This document shows, one piece after another, positions 27,984 to 36,911 of a stretch of 64,000 nt of DNA (position 1 is its first letter; each line of letters starts with the position of its first letter). A program made the translations under genes and the position numbers. The DNA comes from Pseudomonas putida (GTDB lineage Bacteria; Pseudomonadota; Gammaproteobacteria; Pseudomonadales; Pseudomonadaceae): NCBI RefSeq assembly GCF_002025705.1, contig NZ_CP018846.1, positions 487,501 to 551,500 on the forward strand, in the 5' to 3' direction. Below the pieces are notes generated by a model. That model saw only the letters and a program-made list of their open reading frames with translations, ran no database searches and was not told where the DNA came from.

Positions 27984-29903
27984 TCAGACGCGGAACTGGC
28001 TGACCAGCGTCTGCAGGTGACCACCCAGGCGCGCCAGCTCTACGCTGGACGCCGCTGTCTCATCGCTGGCAGCGGCCGTCTGTTCCGACACATCCCTTAC
28101 ATTCAGAATGCTGCGGCTAATCTCCTCAGCCACCGCACTCTGCTGCTCGGCCGCCGCAGCGATCTGCTGGTTCATGGACTGGATGCTCGACACCGTGCTG
28201 GTGATGTTCTCCAGCGAGGTCCCGGCCTTGCGCGCCAGCTCCACACTGCTGTCGGTCAGCGTGCGGCTGCCCTGCATGGCATTGGCCACTTGCTGGGTAC
28301 CGTGCTGCAGGCTGGCTACCAGCTCTTCGATCTCTTCGGTGGACTTCTGCGTGCGCTGGGCCAGGCCACGCACTTCATCGGCCACTACCGCGAAGCCACG
28401 GCCAGCCTCACCGGCACGGGCCGCCTCGATCGCGGCGTTCAGTGCCAGCAGGTTGGTCTGCTCGGCTACCGACTTGATCACGTCCATCACGCTGCCGATC
28501 TTCTGGCTTTCCTGCTGCAGCAGGTTCATGGCCTCGGTGGAACGGTGCACTTCTTCGGCCAGGCGCTCGATCTGGCTGATCGCCTCGCCCACTACGCGGT
28601 CTCCGGCGCGGGCCTCGTCGTCGGCACCGGTGGCCGCGTGCGACGCTTGCTCAGCGTTGCGCGCCACTTCCTGAACGGTGGCGGCCATTTCGTGCATGGC
28701 GGTGGCCACCTGGTCGGTCTCGACCTTCTGGCTGTTGGCGCCAGCGCTGGTCTGCTCGGTCACCGCCGACAGCTCTTCGGCGGCACTGGCGATCTGGGTG
28801 ACGCCGTCACGGATGCCGCTGATCAGGTCGCGCAGGGTGGTGCCCATGCGCGCGATGCCTTGTTGCAGTACACCAATCTCGTCGCGGCGGGTGACGCGCA
28901 GGTCGTGGGTCAGGTCGCCAGCGGCGATGCGTTCGACAGCTTGCAAGGTCTCGCGCAGTGGGCGGGTGATCTGGCGGGTGATGACAACCGCGGCGATCAC
29001 GCCAGCCAGCAGCGCCAACAGTGTGGCGATAGTTTGCAGGCTGCGTGCCTGGGCGCTTTCGACATCACGGCGGTCAATCTGGATCTTGTACAGCGCGTCG
29101 CTGCGCTTGACGATGTCGGCACCCTCCACAGTCATTTCCGCACGGGCAACGTTAATGGCAGCGACCGCGTCGCGGAACTGGCGCACGGCATCGCGGTAGG
29201 CCAATACCGCTTGTTCGAACTGCTGCACATGGGGCGCTTCGGCTGGTAGCTGGCGCTTGAGACTGTCGATATCGGCCAGCGAACTGTCCAGCTGACGCAG
29301 GGCGGCCTGCTCGTTGCTGGTGCTGTTGTCGGCAATGTAACCGCGCACATCGACGCGCACCTGCAACAGTTGTTGGCGCGCCTTGCTGATCAGTTGGTAC
29401 TGGGCCAGGCGCACGCTGTCAGCCTCGGGGCGGGACATGACGTCCTGGCTGAGCGTTTCCATGGCGTCATCGGCCTTGGCCGCCGACACGTTCATCGCAT
29501 CGCGGGCGGCCAGCGAACTCTTGTAACCGGCGCGCATCTTGTTCAGCGACACCTTGTACTCGCTGATGGTCTGCCCCAGCTCCTTGAGCAGCACGACGTT
29601 GGCCGGGCTGGTGAAGGTGCTGACCAGGTATTCCTGCTGCTTGCTGAAGGCGTCGAGCTTGGCCTGTGTGTTGGCGGCGGCGGCATCATCGCCGTTGGCG
29701 ATCATGTATTGCAGGCGCGCCACGCGCAGGTCGGTCAGGTCCTTGTTGAGCTGGCCGATGTCGCCCATCCAGTTGCTGCGGTCGATCAGGCTGCCCAGGC
29801 TGGTCCAGCCGGTCAGGGCCAGCAGGCCGGTTAGAAACAGCACCAGGCCGAAGCCCAGGCCGAGTTTGAGGTTGACGCTGATGTTGGCGAACCAGCTGTT
29901 CAT
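27984..29903 (-). CDS. mcpS: Methyl-accepting chemotaxis protein with helical bimodular sensor (McpS-like)
   Basis: This 639-residue receptor has TM1 at about 12-32, a long periplasmic helical domain (about 35-285) of HBM type, TM2 at about 287-308, HAMP, and a cytoplasmic signalling domain with the hairpin tip [19 protein letters not shown]. McpS of P. putida KT2440 has this domain plan and size and senses TCA-cycle intermediates. The symbol rests on length, layout and gene neighbourhood, not on alignment. No pentapeptide tether for CheR is seen at the C-terminus. The 235-bp leader holds a single REP. Confidence 0.82.
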   Translation of the reverse strand: MNSWFANISVNLKLGLGFGLVLFLTGLLALTGWTSLGSLIDRSNWMGDIGQLNKDLTDLRVARLQYMIANGDDAAAANTQAKLDAFSKQQEYLVSTFTSPANVVLLKELGQTISEYKVSLNKMRAGYKSSLAARDAMNVSAAKADDAMETLSQDVMSRPEADSVRLAQYQLISKARQQLLQVRVDVRGYIADNSTSNEQAALRQLDSSLADIDSLKRQLPAEAPHVQQFEQAVLAYRDAVRQFRDAVAAINVARAEMTVEGADIVKRSDALYKIQIDRRDVESAQARSLQTIATLLALLAGVIAAVVITRQITRPLRETLQAVERIAAGDLTHDLRVTRRDEIGVLQQGIARMGTTLRDLISGIRDGVTQIASAAEELSAVTEQTSAGANSQKVETDQVATAMHEMAATVQEVARNAEQASHAATGADDEARAGDRVVGEAISQIERLAEEVHRSTEAMNLLQQESQKIGSVMDVIKSVAEQTNLLALNAAIEAARAGEAGRGFAVVADEVRGLAQRTQKSTEEIEELVASLQHGTQQVANAMQGSRTLTDSSVELARKAGTSLENITSTVSSIQSMNQQIAAAAEQQSAVAEEISRSILNVRDVSEQTAAASDETAASSVELARLGGHLQTLVSQFRV

Positions 29904-30073
29904 GCACGCTCTCCAGAAAATTCATTCGCTCACTTGATCATCGATCGCAGGGCGTTGTTGTTCTGGGGGCCTGCTGATTCGTGCAGGTGTTATCGGCACG
30001 ACGAAGGGAAAGCTGAATCGCTTTTTCAGCAGATTTGTAACTGTGTGAAAACGTTTGCGTTTTGGAGATTGCA

Positions 30074-30119
30074 GGGGGCTGCTTTGCAGCCCATCGCCGG
30101 CAAGCGCGGCTCCCACAGG
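30074..30119. repeat. Single REP-like element upstream of mcpS
   Basis: GGGGGCTGCTTTGCAGCCC followed by CATCGCCGGCAAGCGCGGCTCCCACAGG matches the left half of the REPIN at 32568. Its short inner arms GGGCTGC/GCAGCCC can pair. It lies between the divergent-looking ends of mcpS (start side) and the metalloprotease gene (end side). Confidence 0.75.
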
Positions 30120-30138
30120 TTCTGCGCTGGCTTTTGTC

Positions 30139-31032
30139 TCAAAGGCTACGCGCGCTGAAGGTATCGCAGCTGTTCACATTACCCTGGGCAAACCCGGCCT
30201 TGAACCAGCGCACCCGCTGCGCCGAGGTGCCATGGGTGAAAGAGTCGGGCACCACGCGCCCCTGGCCTTGCTGCTGCAGCCGGTCATCGCCAATGGCATT
30301 GGCCGCATTCAGCGCCTCTTCAACATCGCCAGGTTCCAGCCAGTTCAGCCGCTTCTGCGCCTGATACGCCCACACCCCGGCCAGGCAGTCAGCCTGCAGC
30401 TCCTGGCGCACCAGCAGGCCATTGTCGCCTTCCATGCGCTGGCCACTGCGCCGCGCGGCATCGACCTTGGCCGACACACCCAGCAAGGTCTGCACATGGT
30501 GGCCGATCTCGTGGGCGATCACGTAAGCCTGGGCGAAATCACCCGCTGCGGCGAAGCGGGTTTCCATCTCGCGGAAGAACGACATGTCCAGGTAGACACG
30601 TTGGTCCGCCGGGCAGTAGAACGGCCCGACCGCCGCAGAAGCAAACCCACAGGCGGAGTTCACCTGGCCGCTGAACAGCACCAGCTTGGGATCGCGGTAT
30701 TGCTTGCCAGCCTGGGCGAACAGCGCCTTCCAGGTATCCTCGGTGTCACCCAGGATCGAGGCGACGAACTGCGCCTGTTCGTCATTGGCCGGCGGTGCCT
30801 TGCCGCCTGCTCCAGCCGGAGCTGCCTGATGTTGCTGCTGGTCCATCTGCCCTGCGAGCTGGCCGAGGATCTGCAGCGGGTCCTGGCCGGTAAGCCACCC
30901 GATGCCGACGATCAGCAATATCGCCCCAAGCCCCAGCCCCTTGCCGCCGCCAAAGCGCATGCCGCCGCCACCGCCACCTTCGCCACGGGCATCGACCACA
31001 TTGTCGCTGCGCCGGCCTTTTCGCCATTCCAT
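30139..31032 (-). CDS. ypfJ: Putative neutral zinc metallopeptidase (YpfJ family)
   Basis: This 297-residue protein has a Gly-rich, basic N-terminal tail (about 1-30), one transmembrane helix (about 32-48) and a zinc peptidase domain with HEIGHHVQ (about 176-183), ELQADCLAG and a C-terminal TSAQRV segment. The family (DUF neutral zinc metallopeptidase) has no known substrate. The single N-terminal helix suggests an inner-membrane anchor with the domain in the periplasm. It diverges from pcaH across a 188-bp gap; there is no obvious functional tie. Confidence 0.9.
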   Translation of the reverse strand: MEWRKGRRSDNVVDARGEGGGGGGMRFGGGKGLGLGAILLIVGIGWLTGQDPLQILGQLAGQMDQQQHQAAPAGAGGKAPPANDEQAQFVASILGDTEDTWKALFAQAGKQYRDPKLVLFSGQVNSACGFASAAVGPFYCPADQRVYLDMSFFREMETRFAAAGDFAQAYVIAHEIGHHVQTLLGVSAKVDAARRSGQRMEGDNGLLVRQELQADCLAGVWAYQAQKRLNWLEPGDVEEALNAANAIGDDRLQQQGQGRVVPDSFTHGTSAQRVRWFKAGFAQGNVNSCDTFSARSL

Positions 31033-31098
31033 GAAGTGCTCTCCAGAGCGTGAAACATGGGGATAAAGATTAGTTCACCCCAGCCAAAGGTACTAATG

Positions 31099-31116
31099 CA
31101 TAACCATTTGGTTATG
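31099..31116. promoter_or_regulatory. PcaQ-type LysR box upstream of pcaHG
   Basis: CATAACCATTTGGTTATG has perfect 8-bp arms and a 2-bp centre. Its core ATAACC-N4-GGTTA matches the PcaQ site known from Sinorhizobium and Agrobacterium (ATAACC-N4-GGTTAA). The centre is about 113 bp before the pcaH ATG, fitting an activator site. Confidence 0.7.
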
Positions 31117-31220
31117 TATTGGGTGGCTGATTTCAATATTCATCTGGCCCGACCTATCTGAAACTGCAAGTCCGCCTGCCGTGTACAGGCGTTTTCATAA
31201 TTCCAAGAGAGGAATCCGGC

Positions 31221-31940
31221 ATGCCCGCCCAGGACAACAGCCGCTTCGTGATCCGTGATCGCAACTGGCACCCCAAGGCCCTGACGCCTGACTACAAGAC
31301 GTCCATTGCCCGCTCGCCGCGCCAGGCACTGGTCAGCATCCCGCAGTCGATCAGCGAAACCACCGGCCCGGACTTTTCCCATCTGGGTTTTGGTGCCCAC
31401 GACCATGACCTGCTGCTGAACTTCAACAACGGCGGCCTGCCGATCGGCGAGCGCATCATCGTTGCCGGCCGCGTCGTCGACCAGTACGGCAAGCCTGTGC
31501 CGAATACCTTGGTGGAGATGTGGCAAGCCAACGCCGGCGGCCGTTACCGCCACAAGAACGACCGCTACCTGGCGCCGCTGGACCCGAATTTCGGTGGCGT
31601 TGGCCGCTGCCTGACCGACCGCGACGGTTACTACAGTTTCCGCACCATCAAGCCGGGCCCATACCCATGGCGCAATGGCCCGAATGATTGGCGCCCGGCG
31701 CACATCCACTTCGCCATCAGCGGCCCGTCGATCGCCACCAAGCTGATCACCCAGCTGTATTTCGAGGGTGACCCGCTGATCCCGATGTGCCCGATCGTCA
31801 AGTCGATCGCCAACCCCGAAGCGGTGCAGCAGTTGATTGCCAAGCTCGACATGAGCAACGCCAACCCGATGGACTGCCTGGCGTACCGCTTCGACATCGT
31901 GCTGCGCGGCCAGCGCAAGACCCAATTCGAAAACTGCTGA
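31221..31940 (+). CDS. pcaH: Protocatechuate 3,4-dioxygenase beta subunit
   Basis: This 239-residue subunit binds the non-haem Fe(III) that opens the ring of protocatechuate between its hydroxyls, giving beta-carboxy-cis,cis-muconate. The ligands Tyr, Tyr, His and His appear in [13 protein letters not shown], and in PYPWRNGP and [11 protein letters not shown]. The start has GAGAGGA upstream. pcaG follows after 10 bp, so the two subunits are made from one transcript. A PcaQ-type box lies upstream. Confidence 0.97.
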   Translation: MPAQDNSRFVIRDRNWHPKALTPDYKTSIARSPRQALVSIPQSISETTGPDFSHLGFGAHDHDLLLNFNNGGLPIGERIIVAGRVVDQYGKPVPNTLVEMWQANAGGRYRHKNDRYLAPLDPNFGGVGRCLTDRDGYYSFRTIKPGPYPWRNGPNDWRPAHIHFAISGPSIATKLITQLYFEGDPLIPMCPIVKSIANPEAVQQLIAKLDMSNANPMDCLAYRFDIVLRGQRKTQFENC

Positions 31941-31950
31941 GGACCCCGCC

Positions 31951-32556
31951 ATGCCTATCGAACTGCTGCCGGAAACCCCCTCGCAGACCGCCGGCCCCTA
32001 CGTGCACATCGGCCTGGCCCTGGAAGCGGCCGGCAACCCGACCCGCGACCAGGAAATCTGGAACCGCCTGGCCAAGCCGGACGCTGCTGGCGAGCACATC
32101 CTGCTGATCGGCCAGGTGTATGACGGTAACGGCCACCTGGTTCGTGATTCGTTCCTGGAACTGTGGCAGGCGGATGCCGCTGGCCAGTATCAGGATCAAT
32201 ACAACTTGGAAAATGCCTTCAACAGCTTCGGCCGCACCGCTACCACCTTCGATGCCGGTGAGTGGACCGTACAAACGGTCAAGCCGGGTGTGGTGAAGAA
32301 CGCTGCCGGTGTGCCGATGGCCCCGCACATCAACATCAGCCTGTTTGCCCGTGGCATCAATATCCACCTGCACACGCGTCTGTATTTCGATGATGAGGCT
32401 GAAGCCAACGCCAAGTGCCCGGTGCTCAACCTGATCGAGCAGCCGCAGCGCCGCGAAACGCTGATTGCCAAGCGTTGCGAGGTGGACGGGAAGACGGCGT
32501 ATCGCTTCGATATCCGTATTCAGGGGGAAGGGGAGACGGTGTTCTTCGACTTCTGA
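31951..32556 (+). CDS. pcaG: Protocatechuate 3,4-dioxygenase alpha subunit
   Basis: This 201-residue partner of PcaH shares the intradiol dioxygenase fold but lacks the full iron-ligand set, as is normal for the alpha chain. The family start PSQTAGPYVHIGLALE appears here as SQTAGPYVHIGL, and HINISLFARGINIHLHTRLYF forms the central strand region. Together the subunits form the (alpha-beta)12 enzyme of the beta-ketoadipate pathway. A REPIN follows 12 bp after the stop. Confidence 0.96.
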   Translation: MPIELLPETPSQTAGPYVHIGLALEAAGNPTRDQEIWNRLAKPDAAGEHILLIGQVYDGNGHLVRDSFLELWQADAAGQYQDQYNLENAFNSFGRTATTFDAGEWTVQTVKPGVVKNAAGVPMAPHINISLFARGINIHLHTRLYFDDEAEANAKCPVLNLIEQPQRRETLIAKRCEVDGKTAYRFDIRIQGEGETVFFDF

Positions 32557-32567
32557 TGCAAGCCCTT

Positions 32568-32684
32568 GGGGCTGCTTTGCAGCCCATCGCGACGCAAGGC
32601 CGCTCCTACAGGAATATGCGTTCCCCTGTAGGAGCGGCCTTGCCGGGGCGCCGGACCGGTCGGAAAGGGCTGCAAAGCAGCCCC
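32568..32684. repeat. Hybrid REPIN after pcaG
   Basis: The outer arms (GGGGCTGCTTTGCAGCC with GGCTGCAAAGCAGCCCC) and inner arms (AAGGCCGCTCCTACAGG with CCTGTAGGAGCGGCCTT) pair, but the middle parts differ: the right half has GCCGGGGCGCCGGACCGG and the left does not. It lies between the convergent genes pcaG and trmA. Confidence 0.85.
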
Positions 32685-32697
32685 GGCGATTTGAAAG

Positions 32698-33783
32698 TCA
32701 GCGCCGAACCAACAGGACGCCACTTTCCATGTGGTGGGTGTAGGGGAACTGGTCGAACAACGCACAACGCTCGATGCGGTGCGTGTCCTGCAACTGGGCA
32801 ATGTTCGCCGCTAGCGTCTCCGGATTGCACGAGATGTACAGGATCCGCTCGAAACGCCGGGTCAGCTCGCAGGTGTCCGGGTCCATGCCGGCACGCGGCG
32901 GGTCGACGAACACCGTGCCGAATTCGTAGCTTTTCAGGTCGATCCCTTCCAGCCGACGGAACGGGCGCACGTCATTCAGCGCCTGGGTCAGTTCTTCTGC
33001 CGACAGGCGCACCAGCCGCACGTTATCCACAGCGTTCTCGTCGAGGTTGCTCAGCGCGGCATTGACCGAGGTCTTGCTGATCTCGGTGGCCAGCACCTGG
33101 CGCACGCGTGTGGCCAGCGGCAGGGTGAAGTTGCCGTTGCCGCAATACAGCTCCAGCAGGTCGTCCTCACGCTCGCCGATGGCCTCGAAGGCCCAGCTCA
33201 GCATCTTCTGGTTCACCGCGCCGTTGGGCTGGGTGAACGCACCTTCTGGCTGGCGATAGCTGAACACACGGCCGGCGACATCGAGCTTTTCCACCGCGTA
33301 GTCGCGGCCGATCACCAGGCGTTTGCCCTTCGAGCGGCCGATCAGGCTCACGCCGAGGTCTTCGGCCAGCTGCCGGGCAGCCACTTCCCAGGCTTCGTCC
33401 AGCGGGCGGTGGTAGCACATCGTGACCATGGCATCGCCGGCCAAGGTGGTGAGGAACTCCACCTGGAACAGGCGGTTGCTCAGCGTTTCGCTAGCCTGCC
33501 AGGCGGCTTTCAGGCGCGGCATCAACTCGTTGATGCGCTGGCTGGCGATGGGGAAATCGTCGATCAGGATCGCCTTGTGCTTATCGCCCGGGGCAAACAT
33601 CGCATAGTGGCGCTGGCCGTCTTCACGCCACAGGCGGAACTCGGCGCGCAGGCGGTAGTGCTCGCGCGGCGAGTCGAAAACGGCCGGTTCCGGCGCGCCA
33701 AAGGGCGCCAGCAACTCGCGCAGGCGGGCGACTTTGCCCTCGAGCTGGGTGTCGTAGGCGGAGGGATCGAAGACAGCACTCAT
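32698..33783 (-). CDS. trmA: tRNA (uracil-5-)-methyltransferase
   Basis: This 361-residue enzyme makes m5U54 (T-loop) in tRNA with S-adenosylmethionine. The SAM motif [13 protein letters not shown] (about 210), the [10 protein letters not shown] motif and the catalytic Cys in [13 protein letters not shown] are all present. There is no N-terminal TRAM domain or FeS cluster, which separates TrmA from RlmD. It overlaps the upstream purine permease gene by 4 bp, so the pair is probably co-transcribed. Confidence 0.95.
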   Translation of the reverse strand: MSAVFDPSAYDTQLEGKVARLRELLAPFGAPEPAVFDSPREHYRLRAEFRLWREDGQRHYAMFAPGDKHKAILIDDFPIASQRINELMPRLKAAWQASETLSNRLFQVEFLTTLAGDAMVTMCYHRPLDEAWEVAARQLAEDLGVSLIGRSKGKRLVIGRDYAVEKLDVAGRVFSYRQPEGAFTQPNGAVNQKMLSWAFEAIGEREDDLLELYCGNGNFTLPLATRVRQVLATEISKTSVNAALSNLDENAVDNVRLVRLSAEELTQALNDVRPFRRLEGIDLKSYEFGTVFVDPPRAGMDPDTCELTRRFERILYISCNPETLAANIAQLQDTHRIERCALFDQFPYTHHMESGVLLVRR

Positions 33784-35075
33784 GCGTTGAACCAGCCCAG
33801 CTTGATGACGAACAGGATGGAAAGGATCACCAGGGCCGGGTTCAGGTCGCGGTGGCGGCCAGAGATCAGCTTGACGGCGGTCCAGGAGATGAAGCCGAAG
33901 GCAATGCCGTTGGCGATCGAGTAAGTCAGCGGCATGGCCAGGGCGGTCACCACCACCGGGGCGGCTTCGGTAACGTCGTCCCAGTTGATTTCCGCCAGGC
34001 CCGAAGCCATCAGCACGGCAACGAACAGCAGCGCCGGGGCGGTGGCGAAGGCTGGCACGCTACCGGCCAGCGGGGCAAAGAACAGCGCCAGCAGGAACAG
34101 GATGGCGACCACGATGGCGGTCAGGCCGGTGCGGCCCCCGGCGCTCACGCCAGCAGCGGATTCGATGTAGCTGGTGGTGGTCGAGGTGCCCAGCAGGGAC
34201 CCGGCCATGGCTGCGGTGCTGTCGGCGATCAGGGCGCGGCCCATCTTTGGCATGTGGCCATCCTTGCCCATCAGGCCGGCGCGCTTGGCCACACCGATCA
34301 GGGTGCCGGAGTTGTCGAACAGGTCGACGAACAGGAAGGCGAAGATCACGCTGACCAGGCCCACGTCGAGTGCGCCCTTGATGTCCAGCTGCAGGAAGGT
34401 CGGTGCCAGCGAAGGCGGCATGGATACCACGCCACCGAACGGGGTCACGCCCATCACGATCGAGGCGATGGTCACGGCGAGGATGCCGATCAGCACCGCG
34501 CCTCGCACCTTCAGCGACTCGAGGCCGACGATCAGGAAGAAGCCCAGGGTAGCGAGGATCGGTGCCGGCTGCTTGAGGTCGCCCAGGCCAACCAGGGTTG
34601 CCGGGTTATCGACGACGATGCCGGCATTATGCAGGGCGATGAACGCCAGGAACAGGCCGATGCCAGCAGCAATCGCCGAACGCAGTGGCAGCGGGATACT
34701 GTTCACGATCCATTCGCGGATGCGGAAGATCGACAGCAGGAAGAACATCACCGCCGAGAGGAACACCGCGCCCAGTGCCACCTGCCAGGTGTGGCCCATG
34801 TGCAGGACCACTGTATAGGTGAAGAACGCGTTCAGGCCCATGCCCGGCGCCAGGGCGATCGGGTAGTTGGCGATCAGACCCATGGTGGTCGAACCGATGG
34901 CGGCGGCCAGGCAGGTGGCGACGAAGATCGCGCCTTTGTCCATGCCGGTCTCGCCGAGAATGCTCGGGTTGACGAACAGGATGTAGGCCATGGCCAGGAA
35001 GGTGGTGACGCCCGCAAGAATCTCGGTGCGCACATTGGTGTTGTGTGCTTTTAGTTGAAACAGCCTTTCCAGCAT
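33780..35075 (-). CDS. NCS2/AzgA family purine permease
   Basis: This 431-residue permease has about 12 to 14 hydrophobic helices. It belongs to the AzgA-like branch (adenine, guanine or hypoxanthine symport with protons) by [22 protein letters not shown] and the N-terminal [18 protein letters not shown] stretch [19 protein letters not shown]. coli PurP/YjcD/YgfQ types are the nearest I recall. Substrate not resolved. The 165 bp upstream show no purine riboswitch. A 4-bp overlap with trmA suggests an operon. Confidence 0.88.
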   Translation of the reverse strand: MLERLFQLKAHNTNVRTEILAGVTTFLAMAYILFVNPSILGETGMDKGAIFVATCLAAAIGSTTMGLIANYPIALAPGMGLNAFFTYTVVLHMGHTWQVALGAVFLSAVMFFLLSIFRIREWIVNSIPLPLRSAIAAGIGLFLAFIALHNAGIVVDNPATLVGLGDLKQPAPILATLGFFLIVGLESLKVRGAVLIGILAVTIASIVMGVTPFGGVVSMPPSLAPTFLQLDIKGALDVGLVSVIFAFLFVDLFDNSGTLIGVAKRAGLMGKDGHMPKMGRALIADSTAAMAGSLLGTSTTTSYIESAAGVSAGGRTGLTAIVVAILFLLALFFAPLAGSVPAFATAPALLFVAVLMASGLAEINWDDVTEAAPVVVTALAMPLTYSIANGIAFGFISWTAVKLISGRHRDLNPALVILSILFVIKLGWFNA

Positions 35076-35240
35076 GCCCGCTCCCCAGGGCGCCCTCGCG
35101 CCGTGAATGTATCGACCCCATCAGCAAAGCACAGACCGTAGCGGATGCCGTGGTTTTGTGTGGGGCGGAAAAAAGCCGCGCATCATACCAGCATGCTTGG
35201 CGGGGGCCTATCGCCGTTGGGGAATGGGTTACCTTTAGCC

Positions 35241-35335
35241 TGTGCCGGCCTCTTCGCGGGTAAACCCGCGCCCACAGGGATATAGCAAGGGCGGCCCCCT
35301 GTGGGAGCGGGTTTACCCGCGAAGAGGCCAGCACA
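35241..35335. repeat. REPIN of the second class
   Basis: TGTGCCGGCCTCTTCGCGGG... at 35241-35279 is inverted at 35297-35335, with CTGTGGGAGCGGGTTTACCCGCG on the inner side and a 17-bp spacer. It lies upstream of the purine permease and beyond the end of the MFS gene. Apart from the repeat, nothing is seen in the 270-bp gap. Confidence 0.92.
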
Positions 35336-35345
35336 GGAGAGCGAA

Positions 35346-36566
35346 TTATTCGTTGTGCAACCGGTCTCGCTTGGCCAATGTCGGGAACAACTTTATCCAC
35401 ACCCCGGTCACCACCAGCGTGCCGACCCCACCCATCACCACCGCCGGCACCGTGCCGAACCAGTGCGCCGTCACCCCGGACTCGAACTCACCCAGCTGGT
35501 TCGAAGCGCCGATGAACAACCCGTTGACCGCGCTCACCCGCCCACGCATCTCATCCGGCGTCTCCAGCTGCACGAAGGCGCCGCGGATGACCATGCTGAT
35601 CATGTCCGCCGCGCCCAGCACCACCAGCACCGCCAGCGAGAACCAGAACGAGGTCGACAGGCCAAAGGCGATGGTCGCCACGCCGAACAGCCCGACGGCG
35701 GTGAACATGGTGCGGCCGACCTTGCGCTCCACCGGGAAGCGCGCCAGCCACAGCGACATCAGCAGTGCCCCCACCGCCGGCGCCGAGCGCAGCAGGCCCA
35801 GGCCCCATGGGCCGGTAAGCAGGATGTCCTTGGCAAACACCGGCAGCAAGGCGGTCGCGCCACCGAGCAGCACGGCGAACAGGTCCAGCGAGATGGCCCC
35901 GAGAATGTCGGGGCGGCTGCGGATAAAGCGGATCCCGGCCATCAGCGATTCGATACTGGCGCGGCCACGCTGAGGCACCTGCTGGCGCGAGTCGAGGCTG
36001 AGCATCAGCAGGCAGGCGATGGCGTACAGTGCGACGGTCGGGCCGTACACCCAGATGCTGCCAAATGCGTACAGGAAGCCGCCCACGGCCGGGGCGACGA
36101 TGGTGGCGGCCTGGGTCGCCGAGGCCGAAGCGGCCACCGCTCGCGGGAACAGCCCGGCAGGCACCACGTTGGGTAGCAGCGCCTGGGTCGCTGGCATTTC
36201 GAACGAGCGGGTGGCACCGAGCAGGAAGGCCAGGACGAAAATCAGTTCGCGGCTGACGTTGTCGGTGGCGCTGCCCACGGCCAGCGCCAGGGCGATCAAC
36301 CCCTGCAAGGTCTGGCACAGCGCCGCGACCTTGCGTCGGTCATAGCGGTCGGCGACGTGCCCGGTGTGCAGCATGAACAACACCCGTGGGGCGAATTCGA
36401 CCAGGCCCACCAGGCCCAGGTCGAGCACATTGCCGGTCAGCTGGTAGAGGTGCCAGCCAATGGCCACGGTGAGCATCTGGAAGCCGCTGGCGGTGAACAC
36501 CCGGGCCAGCCAGAAAGCGATGAACGGGCGGTGATGACGCAACAACTGCGGTGCGGAATCGGACAT
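35346..36566 (-). CDS. MFS transporter (EntS/DHA3-like exporter)
   Basis: This 406-residue permease starts MSDSAPQLLRHHRP. It has about 12 hydrophobic helices and the loop motif GHVADRYDRRKVAAL between helices 2 and 3, as in the enterobactin-exporter (DHA3) group. The substrate is unknown. The start at 36566 is chosen over upstream in-frame codons because the first helix follows directly. Two overlapping palindromes 51-69 bp upstream are likely operators, so it may respond to a local repressor, though none is encoded beside it. Confidence 0.85.
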   Translation of the reverse strand: MSDSAPQLLRHHRPFIAFWLARVFTASGFQMLTVAIGWHLYQLTGNVLDLGLVGLVEFAPRVLFMLHTGHVADRYDRRKVAALCQTLQGLIALALAVGSATDNVSRELIFVLAFLLGATRSFEMPATQALLPNVVPAGLFPRAVAASASATQAATIVAPAVGGFLYAFGSIWVYGPTVALYAIACLLMLSLDSRQQVPQRGRASIESLMAGIRFIRSRPDILGAISLDLFAVLLGGATALLPVFAKDILLTGPWGLGLLRSAPAVGALLMSLWLARFPVERKVGRTMFTAVGLFGVATIAFGLSTSFWFSLAVLVVLGAADMISMVIRGAFVQLETPDEMRGRVSAVNGLFIGASNQLGEFESGVTAHWFGTVPAVVMGGVGTLVVTGVWIKLFPTLAKRDRLHNE

Positions 36567-36616
36567 CGGAAACCTGTTGGCCTCGGCGCAGTAGAGGGGC
36601 CCGCAGCGTATCATCT

Positions 36617-36635
36617 GTTTGTAACAAACGGTTAC
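36617..36635. promoter_or_regulatory. Overlapping palindromes upstream of the MFS gene
   Basis: GTTTGTAACAAAC (6-1-6, 36617-36629) overlaps GTAACAAACGGTTAC (5-5-5, 36621-36635). They lie in the 345-bp gap 36567-36911 between the divergent MFS and cioA genes. Such sites often bind TetR-type repressors. The rest of the gap holds an ANR box (36752) and nothing else clear. Confidence 0.45.
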
Positions 36636-36751
36636 TGTTTGCCGGGATCGGCACTTTTTCACGTTTCGCGAAAGAGGGTGGGGCAACCGGTCACGCGGCA
36701 AACAACCACACGGCCCGGCGGGCCATTCGGGACTATGCTTCCTAGCAATCG

Positions 36752-36765
36752 TTGACCTGGATCAA
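36752..36765. promoter_or_regulatory. ANR/FNR box upstream of cioA
   Basis: TTGACCTGGATCAA matches the ANR/FNR consensus TTGAT-N4-ATCAA with one mismatch. It lies 147 bp before the cioA start. ANR is known to control the cyanide-insensitive oxidase in Pseudomonas. Confidence 0.7.
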
Positions 36766-36911
36766 TCGTTCCAGACCTAACGAATGGGCCCTCGGGCCGG
36801 AATCCCTGCGATCGAACAGAACAATTCCAACATGCCGCACTCGACTACCGTGGGGGCAGTGGGCGACGGGGCCACAAGCCCGGACGCCGGATTATCTGAA
36901 GAGGAAGCACC

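Noticed and set aside
35076..35240. Possible purine riboswitch before the AzgA-type permease.
   Set aside because: I looked for the conserved aptamer core and found none.
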